A model generated the notes under the pieces. The model was not told where the DNA came from and ran no database searches. It saw only the letters and a program-made list of their open reading frames with translations. Shown in pieces: positions 1 through 10,111 of a stretch of DNA of 64,000 bases. The stretch is taken from assembly GCA_963932465.1 (NCBI GenBank), contig OZ010790.1, forward strand, positions 349,271,087 through 349,335,086, given 5' to 3'. The stretch's first letter is position 1; every line of letters starts with the position of its first letter. A program made the position numbers and the translations under genes. The DNA is from Maratus speciosus. Lineage: Eukaryota; Arthropoda; Arachnida; Araneae; Salticidae.

Positions 1-210
1 TAAACGCTCCTCTTAAAACGTCCTCGATGTGATTATTTTTAAGTTCTGTAAGCTTTGGGTTAAAATTACCACGTACAATCAGTTTATCTGTTTCGATAAC
101 ATGATTAGACCATTCATAGAAATCCACTTTGTAAATTTTAAAAAGGTTCTGAGTGCTGTTTTGTTATTGAGTCCGTCAGAGTGAAATAATAAAGATGCTG
201 TCTGTTTTTA

Positions 211-720
211 TACAGGGTGAGTTATAAGTCTCTATACAAATGGTTAAAACGCTGATTAATTTTTATCTCTTTTTCAGGAAGGTAAACCCATTGAAAAGAA
301 ATTCTACTAAAGAAGAAAGAGCGTATTGGCATTAATCTATTGGTTGGGACTGGTGTTATGTATGTATGTACATTATGTAACGTGTACCTTCAATGCAACG
401 CACATGGCGCAAAAAATCAAGACACCGTCACAAAACTTATCAAAAAATTCAAAAACATAGTGTTCTGTCGCAGATGCAAGCAGCTCTGGAAGACAAAAGA
501 TGACAACAGATCACATTCGTTTGCCAAGAAAAAACAGGAATAACATTGTTTCGTGTTCGCCAAATTTGGTTAGAGGGACTTGCATTGTGTGTTGACATGA
601 AAGGGAAACTATCGAACCATATCCTGTAAATGTTGCATCGCATGATACCATTTGTACAACTAAAATAAACATTAATCACCGTTTTCACTAATTGTATGGA
701 GACTTATGACTCACCCTGTA
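211..720. mobile_element. TA-flanked non-autonomous mariner-type element
   Basis: The ends form a 31-bp imperfect terminal inverted repeat: 211-241 begins TACAGGGTGAGTTATAAG, and 690-720 reads as its reverse complement with only a few changes. TA lies at both edges, as expected of Tc1/mariner-type insertions. The 510-bp body is too short for a transposase but keeps a frame around 400-540 (plus) whose translation DTVTKLIKKF followed by SVADA...GRQKMTTD resembles the N-terminal helix-turn-helix region of arthropod DDE transposases. I read it as an internally deleted derivative of a longer autonomous element. The inverted ends are seen directly; the family call is inference. Confidence 0.8.
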
Positions 721-1180
721 GAATGAATAACTAATAAAAATCAGGATTAGTCACTGTAATTTCCACATATCTTTCAAATTAGTCAAGTATACTTCCATGA
801 GTGTGAAGCAGTATAGAGCATATTATATTTAATATTGGGATCTTGATACAGCATATCACCGATGTTATTATCCGTAATAGAATGCTTTAAGACGGTTATT
901 ACTATGTATGATTTATACAGATTGATTTGTAGAAAATATAATGTGGTATTCAAATTTACCGAGTGACTTTAAATTACCTAAAACTTTAAAATGGAATAAC
1001 TTTTCAAAGCCTCAGTAGTTATCGGTACAAATGCGTGCTGTGAGAGGGGGTATAAAAAGAATTTGTTTAGTTCTCGTTCTAGGAAAGTTTAAAAATGTAA
1101 CTCAAGTGTCATATTGAACTGAATATAGTATTTTGATTGTTAAATATTATTATTTACATTGAGAAAATGCAATGCTATTT
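721..1180. other. AT-rich DNA, no feature seen
   Basis: No credible coding frame, RNA gene or repeat pair was found here. A TATA-like string (GGGGGTATAAAAAG near 1046) exists but has no gene downstream. Confidence 0.5.
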
Positions 1181-1580
1181 CTACGGAAGTGGTCTTCAAC
1201 ATTCAGACACCAACATAAGCCATCTAGAGCAATGGTAAAAGATCTTATAAGAAAGTTTGAAAGTGTTGCGCTAAAGCTGAGGCAGATTTTTTCCCCAAAA
1301 TACGAAATGAATGAAATATGATGAATATTGGTTCATGCATCACCTTCCCTTCCGCATCGAGCAGACAGTATTTTTGACACCATTAACAGAGAGTTTGGAA
1401 CCCGAGTTATCGTCTATCAATATCCAAATATTTTTCCTTGTACATTGCATTGGTCACATTATTCACCAGATATGAACCCATGCAATTTCTATCTTCGGAT
1501 TCATATAAAAGATTTGCTATCTGCAACGATTCAAGAGTTATTTCAGTTAAAATTTGTAGATTAATTAAAAGTCACCCTGT
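1181..1580 (+). pseudogene. Broken DDE (mariner-type) transposase
   Basis: Two disconnected parts of one transposase are readable. Around 1219-1270 a frame gives PSRAMVKDLIRKFES, which resembles the N-terminal helix-turn-helix. From about 1340 to 1563 another frame gives HRADSIFDTINREFGTRVI and then HYSPDMNPCNFYLRIHIKD, matching the C-terminal catalytic part of arthropod IS630/Tc1-mariner-type transposases, in which this block normally reads SPD-x-x-P-C-D-F. The middle of the protein is missing and the two parts are in different frames. The aspartate expected after PC is asparagine here, so the third catalytic acid appears lost. The end GTCACCCTGT near 1570-1579 resembles the terminal repeat of the element at 211-720. 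No functional product is expected. Confidence 0.75.
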
Positions 1581-3086
1581 TATTACTTCCTCTATCATCG
1601 ATGGGAAGAAAATTCCGTCTGAAATTTTCTTTATTTTTCTAATCTTGCTTGTTTTATATTATGTATGTTGTTGAGGTTTGTTTTCTTGCATAGAATTACT
1701 GCATTGTTAGTCTTGTCAAAATAGTTGTCTGTCTTTTTCATAATTTATTTGGCATGGTACTGTTGATTGGTAAACAGATTGAAAAGATTTAAAATATTTA
1801 CTATTCATAGACCAGGAATCATGGATAAATGAAGTATTTTTTTGTTTCGTTGAAGGTAGTAGTGTTGGTTATTACTTTTTCTGAAAATTTTCTCTTGTAA
1901 TTTTGCACTCTGTTATGGAGGTTTAAATTCTGTTTTTCGATTAAGAAAGTTTCTATATCCTTCTTATAATTACCTCTGCTTTTCTGCTTCATACATCGAA
2001 CAATTAAAATAAAACGTTTTATGATATTCGTATTCGTTTAACATAGTAAATAATTCATACAACGGACTTGATTATAGGTGCAATTGTTCGTAAAGATGAT
2101 TTTTCAGATGGATCCGCAGTAAATTCTTACCTCGACAATTGTGTTTCCCGTAATATAATATCTGACGTTTAATGACTATTTTCTGCTTTATATCCTTAAA
2201 ATGGTAATAAAAACAGAATAAAACAAAAATTGTAATAATTTGCTTATATATGTAATTTTGTGATAGATCTATAATTTTGAAAACATTTTTATTATTATAT
2301 GTATAAAATAAAGAAAAATAGTAAAAGTTATGATTATTATCTTTTCATATTAGTTACATGATATTATAAATTAAGATACAAATATTTAGAAGTACTTCTG
2401 TAGATCTGTAATAAAAATGCATTCTGTGATTAATTTCATAACTATATTGACTCCCTTAAATAGAAAATACATTATGAGACCTGATATATTTATCCAAACT
2501 TTACCCAATATCATTGAAACGTTGCATATTATTTCTTTAGAATACTAACAGTTCTGAGATTAATAATACTAATAATAGACTATTGAAAACTCAGTCTTCT
2601 ATTGCAACGTTTCTGAAAAGTTTTAGCTCGTGTACAAATATTTTTGTAAAATTATTAAGAAAATATCAAATGCCAATTTAAAATAAAAAATATAAAACAT
2701 CTAAAACTGAATTTTTGCATACAAAAAATATAAACTAAGAAAGATGTGATATAAACTAAATTTTAAATATATCATAAATTTCTTCATTTAATGTAAGAAT
2801 AATCAATTTTTGTTACTAAAACGAGCGATAGAAGTGTGACAATTTGTTTTAATTTTAAATGTAATTCATTACTCTACTATAATTAAACGGACGATGTGTT
2901 TTTATTTAGTCAAATCTTCTACAAAGTGTATTTATTGTAGAGTATTGTAGAGATTGTGTTCAGTAGGTAACAATATCAGACTCTATGTATCGATGTGATT
3001 CTATTCACTAAACCATAAATCAATCATCATGTATATTTTATACAATAATATAGTTTATTTTTGCCCTTTTCGTGTAAATGCATGTT
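1581..3086. other. AT-rich DNA, no feature seen
   Basis: Long A/T-dominated stretch with frequent stops in all frames. I found no recognisable coding remnant, inverted repeat or RNA gene. Confidence 0.5.
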
Positions 3087-3130
3087 TGCTTTATGCTTTA
3101 TGCTTTATGCTTTATGCTTTATGCTTTATG
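3087..3130. repeat. 7-bp tandem repeat (TGCTTTA)n
   Basis: About six perfect copies of the heptamer TGCTTTA are seen in a row. A short minisatellite with no evident function. Confidence 0.95.
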
Positions 3131-3196
3131 TAATGTATGTTTTACATTTAGTTGAAAAAATTCATAAATTGTATTTATCTAAGTTAAAAATGCATA

Positions 3197-3949
3197 TACA
3201 GGGTGTTCCAAGAACTTTTACATCGGCTTTTACTCCTTAAACACTGATCATAGGCCTATATTATAAATTTCAAAGTTACATATTTTTATGAATAATGAAA
3301 TAATTTTATTAAAAAAGGTACATAATACTATGAAATCAATTAAAATTATCCGGGGGTTAAAGCTGATGAAGTACAAAATTTAATTTTTTGTACGACACCC
3401 GTACAAAATTTTCCTAATAAGTAAAATGTTCTCCATACACTAATAAGGTCATGTAGAAATTTTCAGCATTTTATAGAAAAAAAAAAATTCGCAGAGATAT
3501 GTTAAAACAAAGTTTTTGGGCTGTTAGTCATAAATTTACACTCAAGAAAACAATGCAATAATTATTTTTTTTCGTTTCGTTATTTGTGTACAACACCTGA
3601 AATGCGATAATCATTGTTCTTCCCTTTTGCGAACTCATAAGCAGGCATCAAAAAGTAGTCTGAGTCAGCGTTCATGTATTTTCATATCTCTGCGACATTT
3701 ATGATAAAATGCCGAAATTTTGTACATAAACTTATTAATGAACGAGACACATTTTATTCATTAAGAAACTTTTTAAGTGGCCGTATAAAAATTAAATTTT
3801 GTATTTCTCTAAATTTAATCCTCTGATAATTTTAATCGATATCATAAAATTCTGTACTTTTTTTAAGTAACTTTTTAATTTATAATATATGTCTATTATC
3901 AATATTTAAGGAATAAAAGCTGAGGTGAATGTTTTTGGGATACCCTGTC
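3197..3949. mobile_element. Foldback MITE with arms of about 300 bp
   Basis: The left end starts TACAGGGTGTTCCAAGAAC and the right end (3900-3949) is its imperfect reverse complement, ending in GGGATACCCTGT. The symmetry continues far inward: CGCAGAGATATG (about 3491) faces CATATCTCTGCG (about 3694), and TTTCAGCATTTTAT faces ATAAAATGCCGAAA. The element is therefore two arms of roughly 300 bp around a loop of about 180 bp. A TA precedes the left CAGGG, consistent with a Tc1/mariner-type MITE; the right TA is mutated. It holds no coding frame. Confidence 0.85.
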
Positions 3950-4198
3950 TCTATTCAATGTCATTTCTGTAAAAAGTTATTTTAAATTACTTTACGCTTC
4001 TCTTTATACACTCTCGGATAAAAAAAAATGTAAATTTATGAGCCTTTGCTATTCACGAACAATATCCTTATTTGATGAAAAACGGTCTGATCCACTAACA
4101 AAATAAGGTCGACCTAATGCATTTTCCTCCGCTAAGATGAAACCCTTTTTAGGTGCGTTCGTAATTATATAAATACGTAGCACCTATAGTCGTCGTTC

Positions 4199-4257
4199 AG
4201 TCCGTCCGTCTGTCCGTCCGTCTGTCCGTCTGTCCGTCCGTCTGTCCGTCTGTCCGC
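4199..4257. repeat. Microsatellite of TCCG/TCTG units
   Basis: Alternating TCCG and TCTG tetramers run for about 59 bp inside the element at 4151-5046. This microsatellite-after-terminal-repeat arrangement is common in arthropod dispersed repeats. Confidence 0.95.
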
Positions 4258-4282
4258 ATGTAACACAGCAAAAACTACCCAA

Positions 4283-4950
4283 CCGAATAGTCTGAAATTT
4301 CAAATATGTGATTGTTGCAAAATTTTGTCGAGCCATTTCAAATTTTATGAAAATCGGATGTATAGTTTAATTACAGGGACAGTCAAAAGTTTTTCTTTAC
4401 ATTACGGCCAATGGAAAAAATTATTGCAAGTGGATTTTAATGATATTAGAGCCTTCCGAATGATCTGAAATTTTAAAGATATAATTGTTGCAAAATTTTG
4501 TCGAGCCATTTCAAATTTTAGGAAAATCGGACGTATAGTTTAATTACAGGGACAGTCAAAAGTTTTTCTTTACATTACGGCCAATGGGAAAAATTATTGC
4601 AAGTGGATTTTAATGGTATTAGAGCCTTCCGAATGATCTGAAATTTTAAAGATATAATTGCTGCAAAATTTTGTCGAGCCATTTCAAATTTTAGGAAAAT
4701 CGGATGTATAGTTTAATTACAGGGACAGCCAAAAGTTTTTCTTTACATTACGGCCAATGGGAAAAATTATTGCAAGTGCATTTTAATGATATTACAGCCT
4801 TCCGAATGGTCTGAAATTTTAAAGATATAATTGTTGCAAAATTTTGTTGAGCTATTTCAAATTTTAGGAAAATCTGATGTATAGTTTAATTACAGGGACA
4901 GTCAAAAGTGTTCCGAAAAAATTATTGGAAGTGCATTTTAATGATGTATC
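4283..4950. repeat. Tandem array of 173-bp units (about 3.6 copies)
   Basis: The anchor CCGAAT recurs at 4283, 4455, 4629 and 4802 (spacings 172, 174, 173). Each unit includes GCAAAATTTTGTCGAGCC and a phrase TTTAATTACAGGGACAG, with only scattered substitutions between copies. Confidence 0.95.
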
Positions 4951-5046
4951 AGACTATGCACGTTATGAAGTACAAAAAATTATACATTCAGTACAATATG
5001 GGGTGCAAAAAATAATTTTAAAACTAGTTATAGTACGAACGCACCT

Positions 5047-5489
5047 CATTTGCCACGTTTGACGAGCAATTTCCAACTTTTTTTTAGTTGTGTTTCGAAA
5101 AATAATGTCAGTTAACCGCGACCGTAACATATTTTTTAACCCTCCAAAAAAGCGATTCTATGAGGATTATCTAACGTGCTACGTGCCACAGTGAATCAAA
5201 GTATAGACGATGTCGAACATAGGATTATCACGATAGTATAAGCCTATATACATGATACTTTTTGCTATATTTAGGTTTAAATGAATAAAATAAATGATTC
5301 TGAAATTATCTGCATGGTTTTACGAACAATTTCGCGTTTTTTTTTTTTTTTTTTTTTTTAACAGGTAGTTTAGAAAGATGCTGAATAACTAAAACAAACT
5401 AGATAAACAAATCATGCAGTTTTTACTTATATACAAATTATATTTATGGAATATTTAAAACATTTGTTTAACTTTTAATAATTCAGTAT
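5047..5489. other. AT-rich spacer with a 23-T run
   Basis: No gene is seen. A homopolymer of 23 T lies at 5337-5359. Confidence 0.6.
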
Positions 5490-6185
5490 TCATTTAAAGT
5501 TGGTAATGATCTTAAACCATTTGCAGTTGAAAATTTGCAAAAATCAACATTACGAAAATCTTGTTCAGCCGTAACCGAAGCTAATAAAAGAAGACTAACT
5601 CAAAGTTTGTGAGAGGATACTTCTGGATAAGCTAAATTAAGAAGACTGAAAGAGAAAAATTCAACACGAATTCAGAAATGAATTAGATTTGCTAATAGAT
5701 GTTCTTAAACAGGGAAGTGGTGTGACACACGACGGAAACACTGCAAGGACATTTTTTGCTGAGTTTGTAAAGACAGCTGAGATGATTGGATTGAATAAAG
5801 AACTTATTAAACGTTTTGCAATTATAATACAAGTGATTGCCTTTGACGAAGTAATTAATGCCGAAATAACTGTCAATTTCGAACTGGAAACAGCTAAACA
5901 ATGTGCTTCAAACTATGTGTGATATTATACGCCACCTTCTGTACATAAATTATTAATTCATGGAAAAGATATAATTACATATTTTTCTGTTCCAATTGGA
6001 TAATTATCAGGAGAAGATAGCGAAGGTCGAAGGTCCGATAAGAGGAAAATAAGTCGAAGAGTTTGTAACATAGATTTATTGCAGCATTTGCTAATAACAT
6101 CTGACCTTTTGATTTCCAGTATTAGGCACAAAATTAAAAAAAAACGCTCGAAGGAACAGAAAATTTCCAGAAGCGGTGGAACTTT
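5490..6185 (+). pseudogene. Decayed coding remnant of a multicopy arthropod family
   Basis: Plus-strand frames give a chain of protein-like segments interrupted by stops and shifts. Near 5500: KVGNDLKPFAVENLQKS. At 5689-5922: VLKQGSGVTHDGNTARTFF and then GLNKELIKRFAIIIQVIA. At 5930-6160: PPSVHKLLIHGKDIIT, SVPIG, LSGED and IDLLQHLLITSD. I recognise this order of motifs from a multicopy family of uncharacterised proteins in arthropod genomes that behaves like transposon cargo; I do not know its biochemical role. Several in-frame stops make this copy inactive. No terminal repeats were identified. Confidence 0.6.
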
Positions 6186-7045
6186 ACTTTTAACTATAAC
6201 ACTTTATCATTGACATAGCAGCACATCCATTTATTAGAGTACATTTAACCCTCTGAGAGTGTTGTCGTTTTTCAACATTTTAATGCAAACGTTTATATAA
6301 CCCGAAATACGAGTATATTAAATTTAATTTCGAAGTTTAATGTTAAATTAGTTTTTTTACATCATTTCATCCTAGAAATTTCTTACAACATAATCTTCTT
6401 TAAAAAATATTTTTGTGCACAGTCAATTTAACATGTTTTCTGGAAACCGAAACGTACTTGATAGCCTCTTCAAGTCTATTTATTTTGAAAATACGCAGGT
6501 TTGCGCAAAAAATCCTCCATACCACATTAATGTATAGTCTTTCAGGAATACCATCATGTGTTTGAAATTTCAAACAACTTTAAACAATTTAAGTTACGTA
6601 ATTTTTAAGATTATGATACCGTTAATTCTATATGTGTTATTCATAATGTAGAATGAGACATAAAATTCAATAAAAATGCAATCAGTAGTGGTTTAAAAAG
6701 TGTTTTAAGAAATGAATAATGATATTTTAAATGAGTTATTAGTAGAGGTTACTTATGTTCCATTTCTGGGCGCATTAAATAGTCACTAAAATTCCCAGAA
6801 ACATTCCTCTGCTAAAAGGTGTATATTCCGATCTATACAAATATGATATAATTTTGTATAATTTAAAAACTAAACATATATTCGTATTTTCTAGATATTC
6901 TTTTAAAATATTTCATTTCAAAAAATTAGTTATTCAATGATTATTTTTTGTCTCTATGTTCGCATTTTATAAAGGATTGATCCACTGTGGTTCGAAATAC
7001 GGAACAGTAAGTAAAATGTTATTGTGTTTTGAAGTGCACTATATC
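6186..7045. other. AT-rich DNA, no feature seen
   Basis: No coding remnant or clear repeat pair was found. TTTAACCCTCTGAGAG near 6246 resembles the start of TTAA-type elements but has no partner nearby. Confidence 0.45.
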
Positions 7046-7370
7046 TTTGCCCCGTAAAATTAAGGGCTGCATAAAATGATGGGCATGGAATTTTTTTTAC
7101 GGGGTATGACTGGAATCTCTGCTGCCAGCCTCTGCCCCTAATATCACAGGGATATTTTTAGATACTTAGAAAATTAAGGGCAATCCACATATTTTAGCTG
7201 TTCTAGCCCATCTGTTACGTCAATGGTAAAATCAAAAATCATCAAATACGGTATGACCTCATACATTTTACTCCGCTAGTGTGTACACGTTGACAAAAAA
7301 TGAGGGACACGGACTGTTTTTTTTTTTTTTTTTTTTTTGAATCTCTGCTCCCGGCCTTTGCCCATAAATA
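7046..7370. repeat. Diverged direct repeat with a small hairpin and T run
   Basis: GGAATCTCTGCTGCCAGCC with following CTCTGCCC (about 7111-7138) is echoed by TGAATCTCTGCTCCCGGCC with TTTGCCC (about 7338-7365). CCCCGTAAAA (about 7052) faces TTTTACGGGG (about 7095). A run of about 22 T precedes the second copy (7318-7338). This is probably a fragment of a dispersed repeat; no family was recognised. Confidence 0.55.
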
Positions 7371-8600
7371 TTTTTAACAGTGTATCTTAAATTCGTTTGA
7401 AGGAATATTAATCAAATCAAAGATTGTGAAATATTTAAGTTAAATAATCGCACATGAAACAAGTGAATTTTATGTAACACCGAAATGGAAAAGAAATCTA
7501 TCCAATGTAAGAATTGGATTTACTTAGCATATTTTAAGTATGCGCTAACAGAAAACTAACGGTAATTCATTTTTATTTCGACAGATATTTTGTAATTGCA
7601 TTAGGTAATTACAAGAAACTGAATCAATGACGCACGGCATTAAGCAAATTGATTCCATAACTAAGTTTAACAGAAATCATTTCACACTGATAAGAAAAGT
7701 AGATGCAAGCCAGAATAATATCATTACTTTCATTAAGAGAAATAAGGTTAAGCATAATGAAGAAATTCTTATTACTTTTGGAAAAATCTTGTGAGGTTTT
7801 AATTCTGTGTAACTTTCAACGGAAATCACTTGTTGAAGATAACAAGTTTCAGAAAATAATAATATATCATGAAATTATAATGAGTTGTTAAATATACTTT
7901 TATTTCATTACAAAACATTTTTTAAAAAGACTGACAGATTTTATAAAATAAAGAAATACATAGCTTAAAAAATAAATATCTCCAAAAACTTTTACGCATA
8001 TTACTTCTTTTCCTTAATTTTATTTTAAATGCAAATCTAGAATTTAAGAATTATTTTAAGTATGATAAATGTAGATATCCTTAAATTATGGCAAGCATGA
8101 AATCAAATCCCATTTTGCTTTTTTTTTGTTACAATTATAAATTAACTGAATTAATTAATAAACAATAAATGTACGCTTCTTGTTCTTAACAAACAAATTT
8201 TATTCAAACTACACTTTTCTAGAAGGTTCGATGATCTTTGACAAATCTAAAAGTGTTATTAACCATTTTTAATTAAAAAAATTATAAAGCAATTACAGTG
8301 ATATTTTCAACACGTTATACTTCTAAAGGACATATTTGATAAGGGATTTTCATATACTTCCGAATAGGGATTTTAAAAACTATTATAATGGTTGGCAGAC
8401 AAATTAGCAGAATTTAAACACTGATTAATTCGAAATATTTAAATCTTCATTCCGACAAGGAATCTTCAGGATTTTTACTTAACCAAATATTAAAACGAAA
8501 TGTATATATGAAAAACATATACCGTAGAAATATCACATTTACCTTGAACTAGAATATCGAAATAAAATTGAAGAAAAATGTGCTTAAAAGGTGCATTTAA
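7371..8600. other. AT-rich DNA, no feature seen
   Basis: No supported gene or repeat. A 62-codon frame at 7703 has low-complexity composition and a non-ATG start, and I do not accept it. Confidence 0.45.
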
Positions 8601-8629
8601 TGTGTCCCAAATATAAAAGATGCCACCAA

Positions 8630-8725
8630 TAATAAAATATGTTATTACATAATAATATAGATTTAAAAATTTTAAAAACTTTCACAATTTCGCGGCGAGC
8701 GCTTTCGATCAGACCTTGATCGCCG
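8630..8725. repeat. Dispersed repeat, copy 1 (partner at about 10010-10095)
   Basis: The stretch TTACATAATAATA followed by AAAAACTTTCACAATTTCGC and GCGAGCGCTTTCGATC recurs in the same orientation near 10018-10093 with small changes. The two copies bracket the Penelope-like remnant and a pair of inverted purine-rich tracts. Confidence 0.7.
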
Positions 8726-8756
8726 TCAGGACAGCTTTCACTGCGTACTGACACTT

Positions 8757-8899
8757 CCTAAGGGTAATGTCAGACGAACGTCTTTTTTGCAAGTTTTTTT
8801 CTCTACGTATCATCCCTACACCATGCTAGCGGCATTGTGTAGGCGATGATATCTTTGGAAAAAAGCATGCAAAAAGACGTTAGTCTGACATTAGCCTAA
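8757..8899. mobile_element. Small MITE, about 130 bp
   Basis: GGTAATGTCAGACGAACGTC (from 8763) and GACGTTAGTCTGACATTAGCC (ending 8896) form a terminal inverted repeat of about 29 bp that includes a T-tract/A-tract pair. CCTAA is found at 8757-8761 and again at 8895-8899, which may be a target duplication or part of the repeat. There is no coding capacity. The transposase family that moved it is unknown. Confidence 0.8.
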
Positions 8900-8939
8900 T
8901 CGTCTCTTTCCTCGGCTGGACAACCGAGCTAGTCCATAC

Positions 8940-9010
8940 TACAGTGGAGGCGGAGGGGAGACAGTAAAATATTCCAATTTACAGTGGAAGGGGAAGGTGG
9001 GCAGTAAACT
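8940..9010. repeat. Purine-rich inverted repeat, left arm (partner about 9775-9835)
   Basis: TTTACAGTGGAAGGGGAAGG (about 8979) faces a reverse-complement version near 9790-9832 containing CCCTCCCCTTTCACTTCCAC. The arms lie about 0.8 kb apart around the Penelope-like fragment, so they may mark the ends of a composite repeat. Confidence 0.6.
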
Positions 9011-9179
9011 GAACATTTCTATTCAAGTCTAACAGAACATCTTTTATTTTAAAAACTTTAACCATATATTCGGAATGTTATATGACACGTTATCATTAAT
9101 AACCTTATTATTTTTTATTAAAATTTATATGGAATCTTTTATTAACGACATATGGTAAGAGGAAGTCGGAATAATTATT

Positions 9180-9690
9180 CTTGCTTCATTAAAACAGATA
9201 TTTAAATTTTTCTGTAGGTTAAGTCTTGCTAACGCTGTGGTTTGTCTGTTAAACAATGTCACTTACGTGTTCTTTCAATCTGTCCTTTAATTTACGTCAG
9301 GTTATTCCGATATATACCTTTTCTTCTTGTGTATCATTTGACAATGGAATTATGTAAATACCATTATGTCTTTGAATTTTCTTGTTGTTTTAGCTATCAA
9401 ATTAATACTAAATTTCTTTACTGCATATTAGCTTCTCAATATAAAACAGAAAAATTGCTAGTTACAAAATTTAATTTTATTAACTGGATTGCTCGTATGT
9501 GCTATATATTTCATTTCATAGACCAGTTTATTAATAAAATGAAGGGGGAAAGCACTTTCCTTGGGAATGCATTTAATTTTATTTATTTCATTATCTATAA
9601 AAGTGTCTATGCATATTTCAAAGGCTCGTTTAACATAAAACCTATAGGCTGCTAGATAATAATATGTCATATAATATTCCGCGTATATGG
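9180..9690 (-). pseudogene. Penelope-like retroelement 3' end (RT C-terminus plus GIY-YIG)
   Basis: Read on the minus strand, 9670 to 9458 encodes RAFEICIDTFIDNEINKIKC followed by FPLHFINKLVYEMK, the pattern seen downstream of the reverse-transcriptase core in Penelope-like elements. Further along (about 9380 to 9245) another frame gives NGIYIIPL, then VYIGIT, a stop, and RKLKDRLKEHVSDI. GIY and YIG followed by an R-x-x-x-x-x-R-x-x-E-H block is the signature of the GIY-YIG nuclease that most Penelope-like elements carry at the C-terminus. The two parts are out of frame with each other and contain stops, so the copy is dead. The RT catalytic core would lie at higher coordinates and was not found, so this looks 5'-truncated. 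Plus-strand frames across this region are shadows. Confidence 0.75.
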
Positions 9691-9774
9691 TTAAAGGTTT
9701 GGAATCAGAAGATATATTGTTAGGCTTGGATTGAATAGTTTAGTTGACTGCCTCCCCTCCCCCTTCCCCTCTAC

Positions 9775-9840
9775 CCCCGCAGAGTGGACTCACTTACTGA
9801 CTACCCTCCCCTTTCACTTCCACTGTAAAATGGACGGGGG
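9775..9840. repeat. Pyrimidine-rich inverted repeat, right arm
   Basis: Contains CTACCCTCCCCTTTCACTTC and CACTGTAAAATGGACGGGGG; it is the reverse-complement partner of the tract at 8940-9010. Adjacent CCTCCCCTCCCCCTTCCCC (about 9753) adds further C-rich low complexity. Confidence 0.6.
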
Positions 9841-10009
9841 TAAGATTAAGAAATGTCAGTACGCAATCAAAACTGCAAAGATGCATTAGTATAATTAATT
9901 TTAGCATTATGACAATTGTTAAAGAATTATTTCTCTAATGCCTAATGTACGCCGTAGTGTGTGGTTCTATAACAATCAAATAAAAGGAAATACAATCAGA
10001 TGTCACAAA

Positions 10010-10095
10010 TATGAATGATATTATTACATAATAATACAGTTCTTAAAAACTTCCACAATTTCGCGCCGAGCGCTTTCAATCACATCTTGATTACT
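10010..10095. repeat. Dispersed repeat, copy 2 (partner 8630-8725)
   Basis: TTACATAATAATACAG, then CTTCCACAATTTCGCGCC and GAGCGCTTTCAATC repeat the sequence at 8630-8725 in direct orientation with a few substitutions. Confidence 0.7.
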
Positions 10096-10111
10096 CCCCA
10101 CTTATGTTTAT

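Larger units (their letters stand above)
4151..5046. mobile_element. Element with 13-bp perfect inverted ends and internal satellite
   Basis: AGGTGCGTTCGTA (4151-4163) and TACGAACGCACCT (5034-5046) are perfect reverse complements. Between them lie a (TCCGTCTG)-type microsatellite (4199-4257) and about 3.6 copies of a 173-bp unit. No coding frame is present. The order terminal repeat, microsatellite, tandem core resembles rolling-circle HINE/DINE-1-like non-autonomous elements, but no terminal stem-loop or CTAG end was found, so a TIR-type MITE remains possible. Confidence 0.75.

Noticed and set aside
1040..1060. TATA-box-like GGGGGTATAAAAAG
   Set aside because: No gene follows; such strings are expected by chance in DNA this AT-rich.
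4199..5046. Possible CRISPR-like array (regular repeats)
   Set aside because: Units are 173-bp contiguous tandem copies with no unique spacers, in a eukaryotic context.
9242..9655. 137-codon plus-strand open frame
   Set aside because: Starts with TTG and has low-complexity hydrophobic composition; the opposite strand carries recognisable Penelope-like blocks, so this is a shadow.
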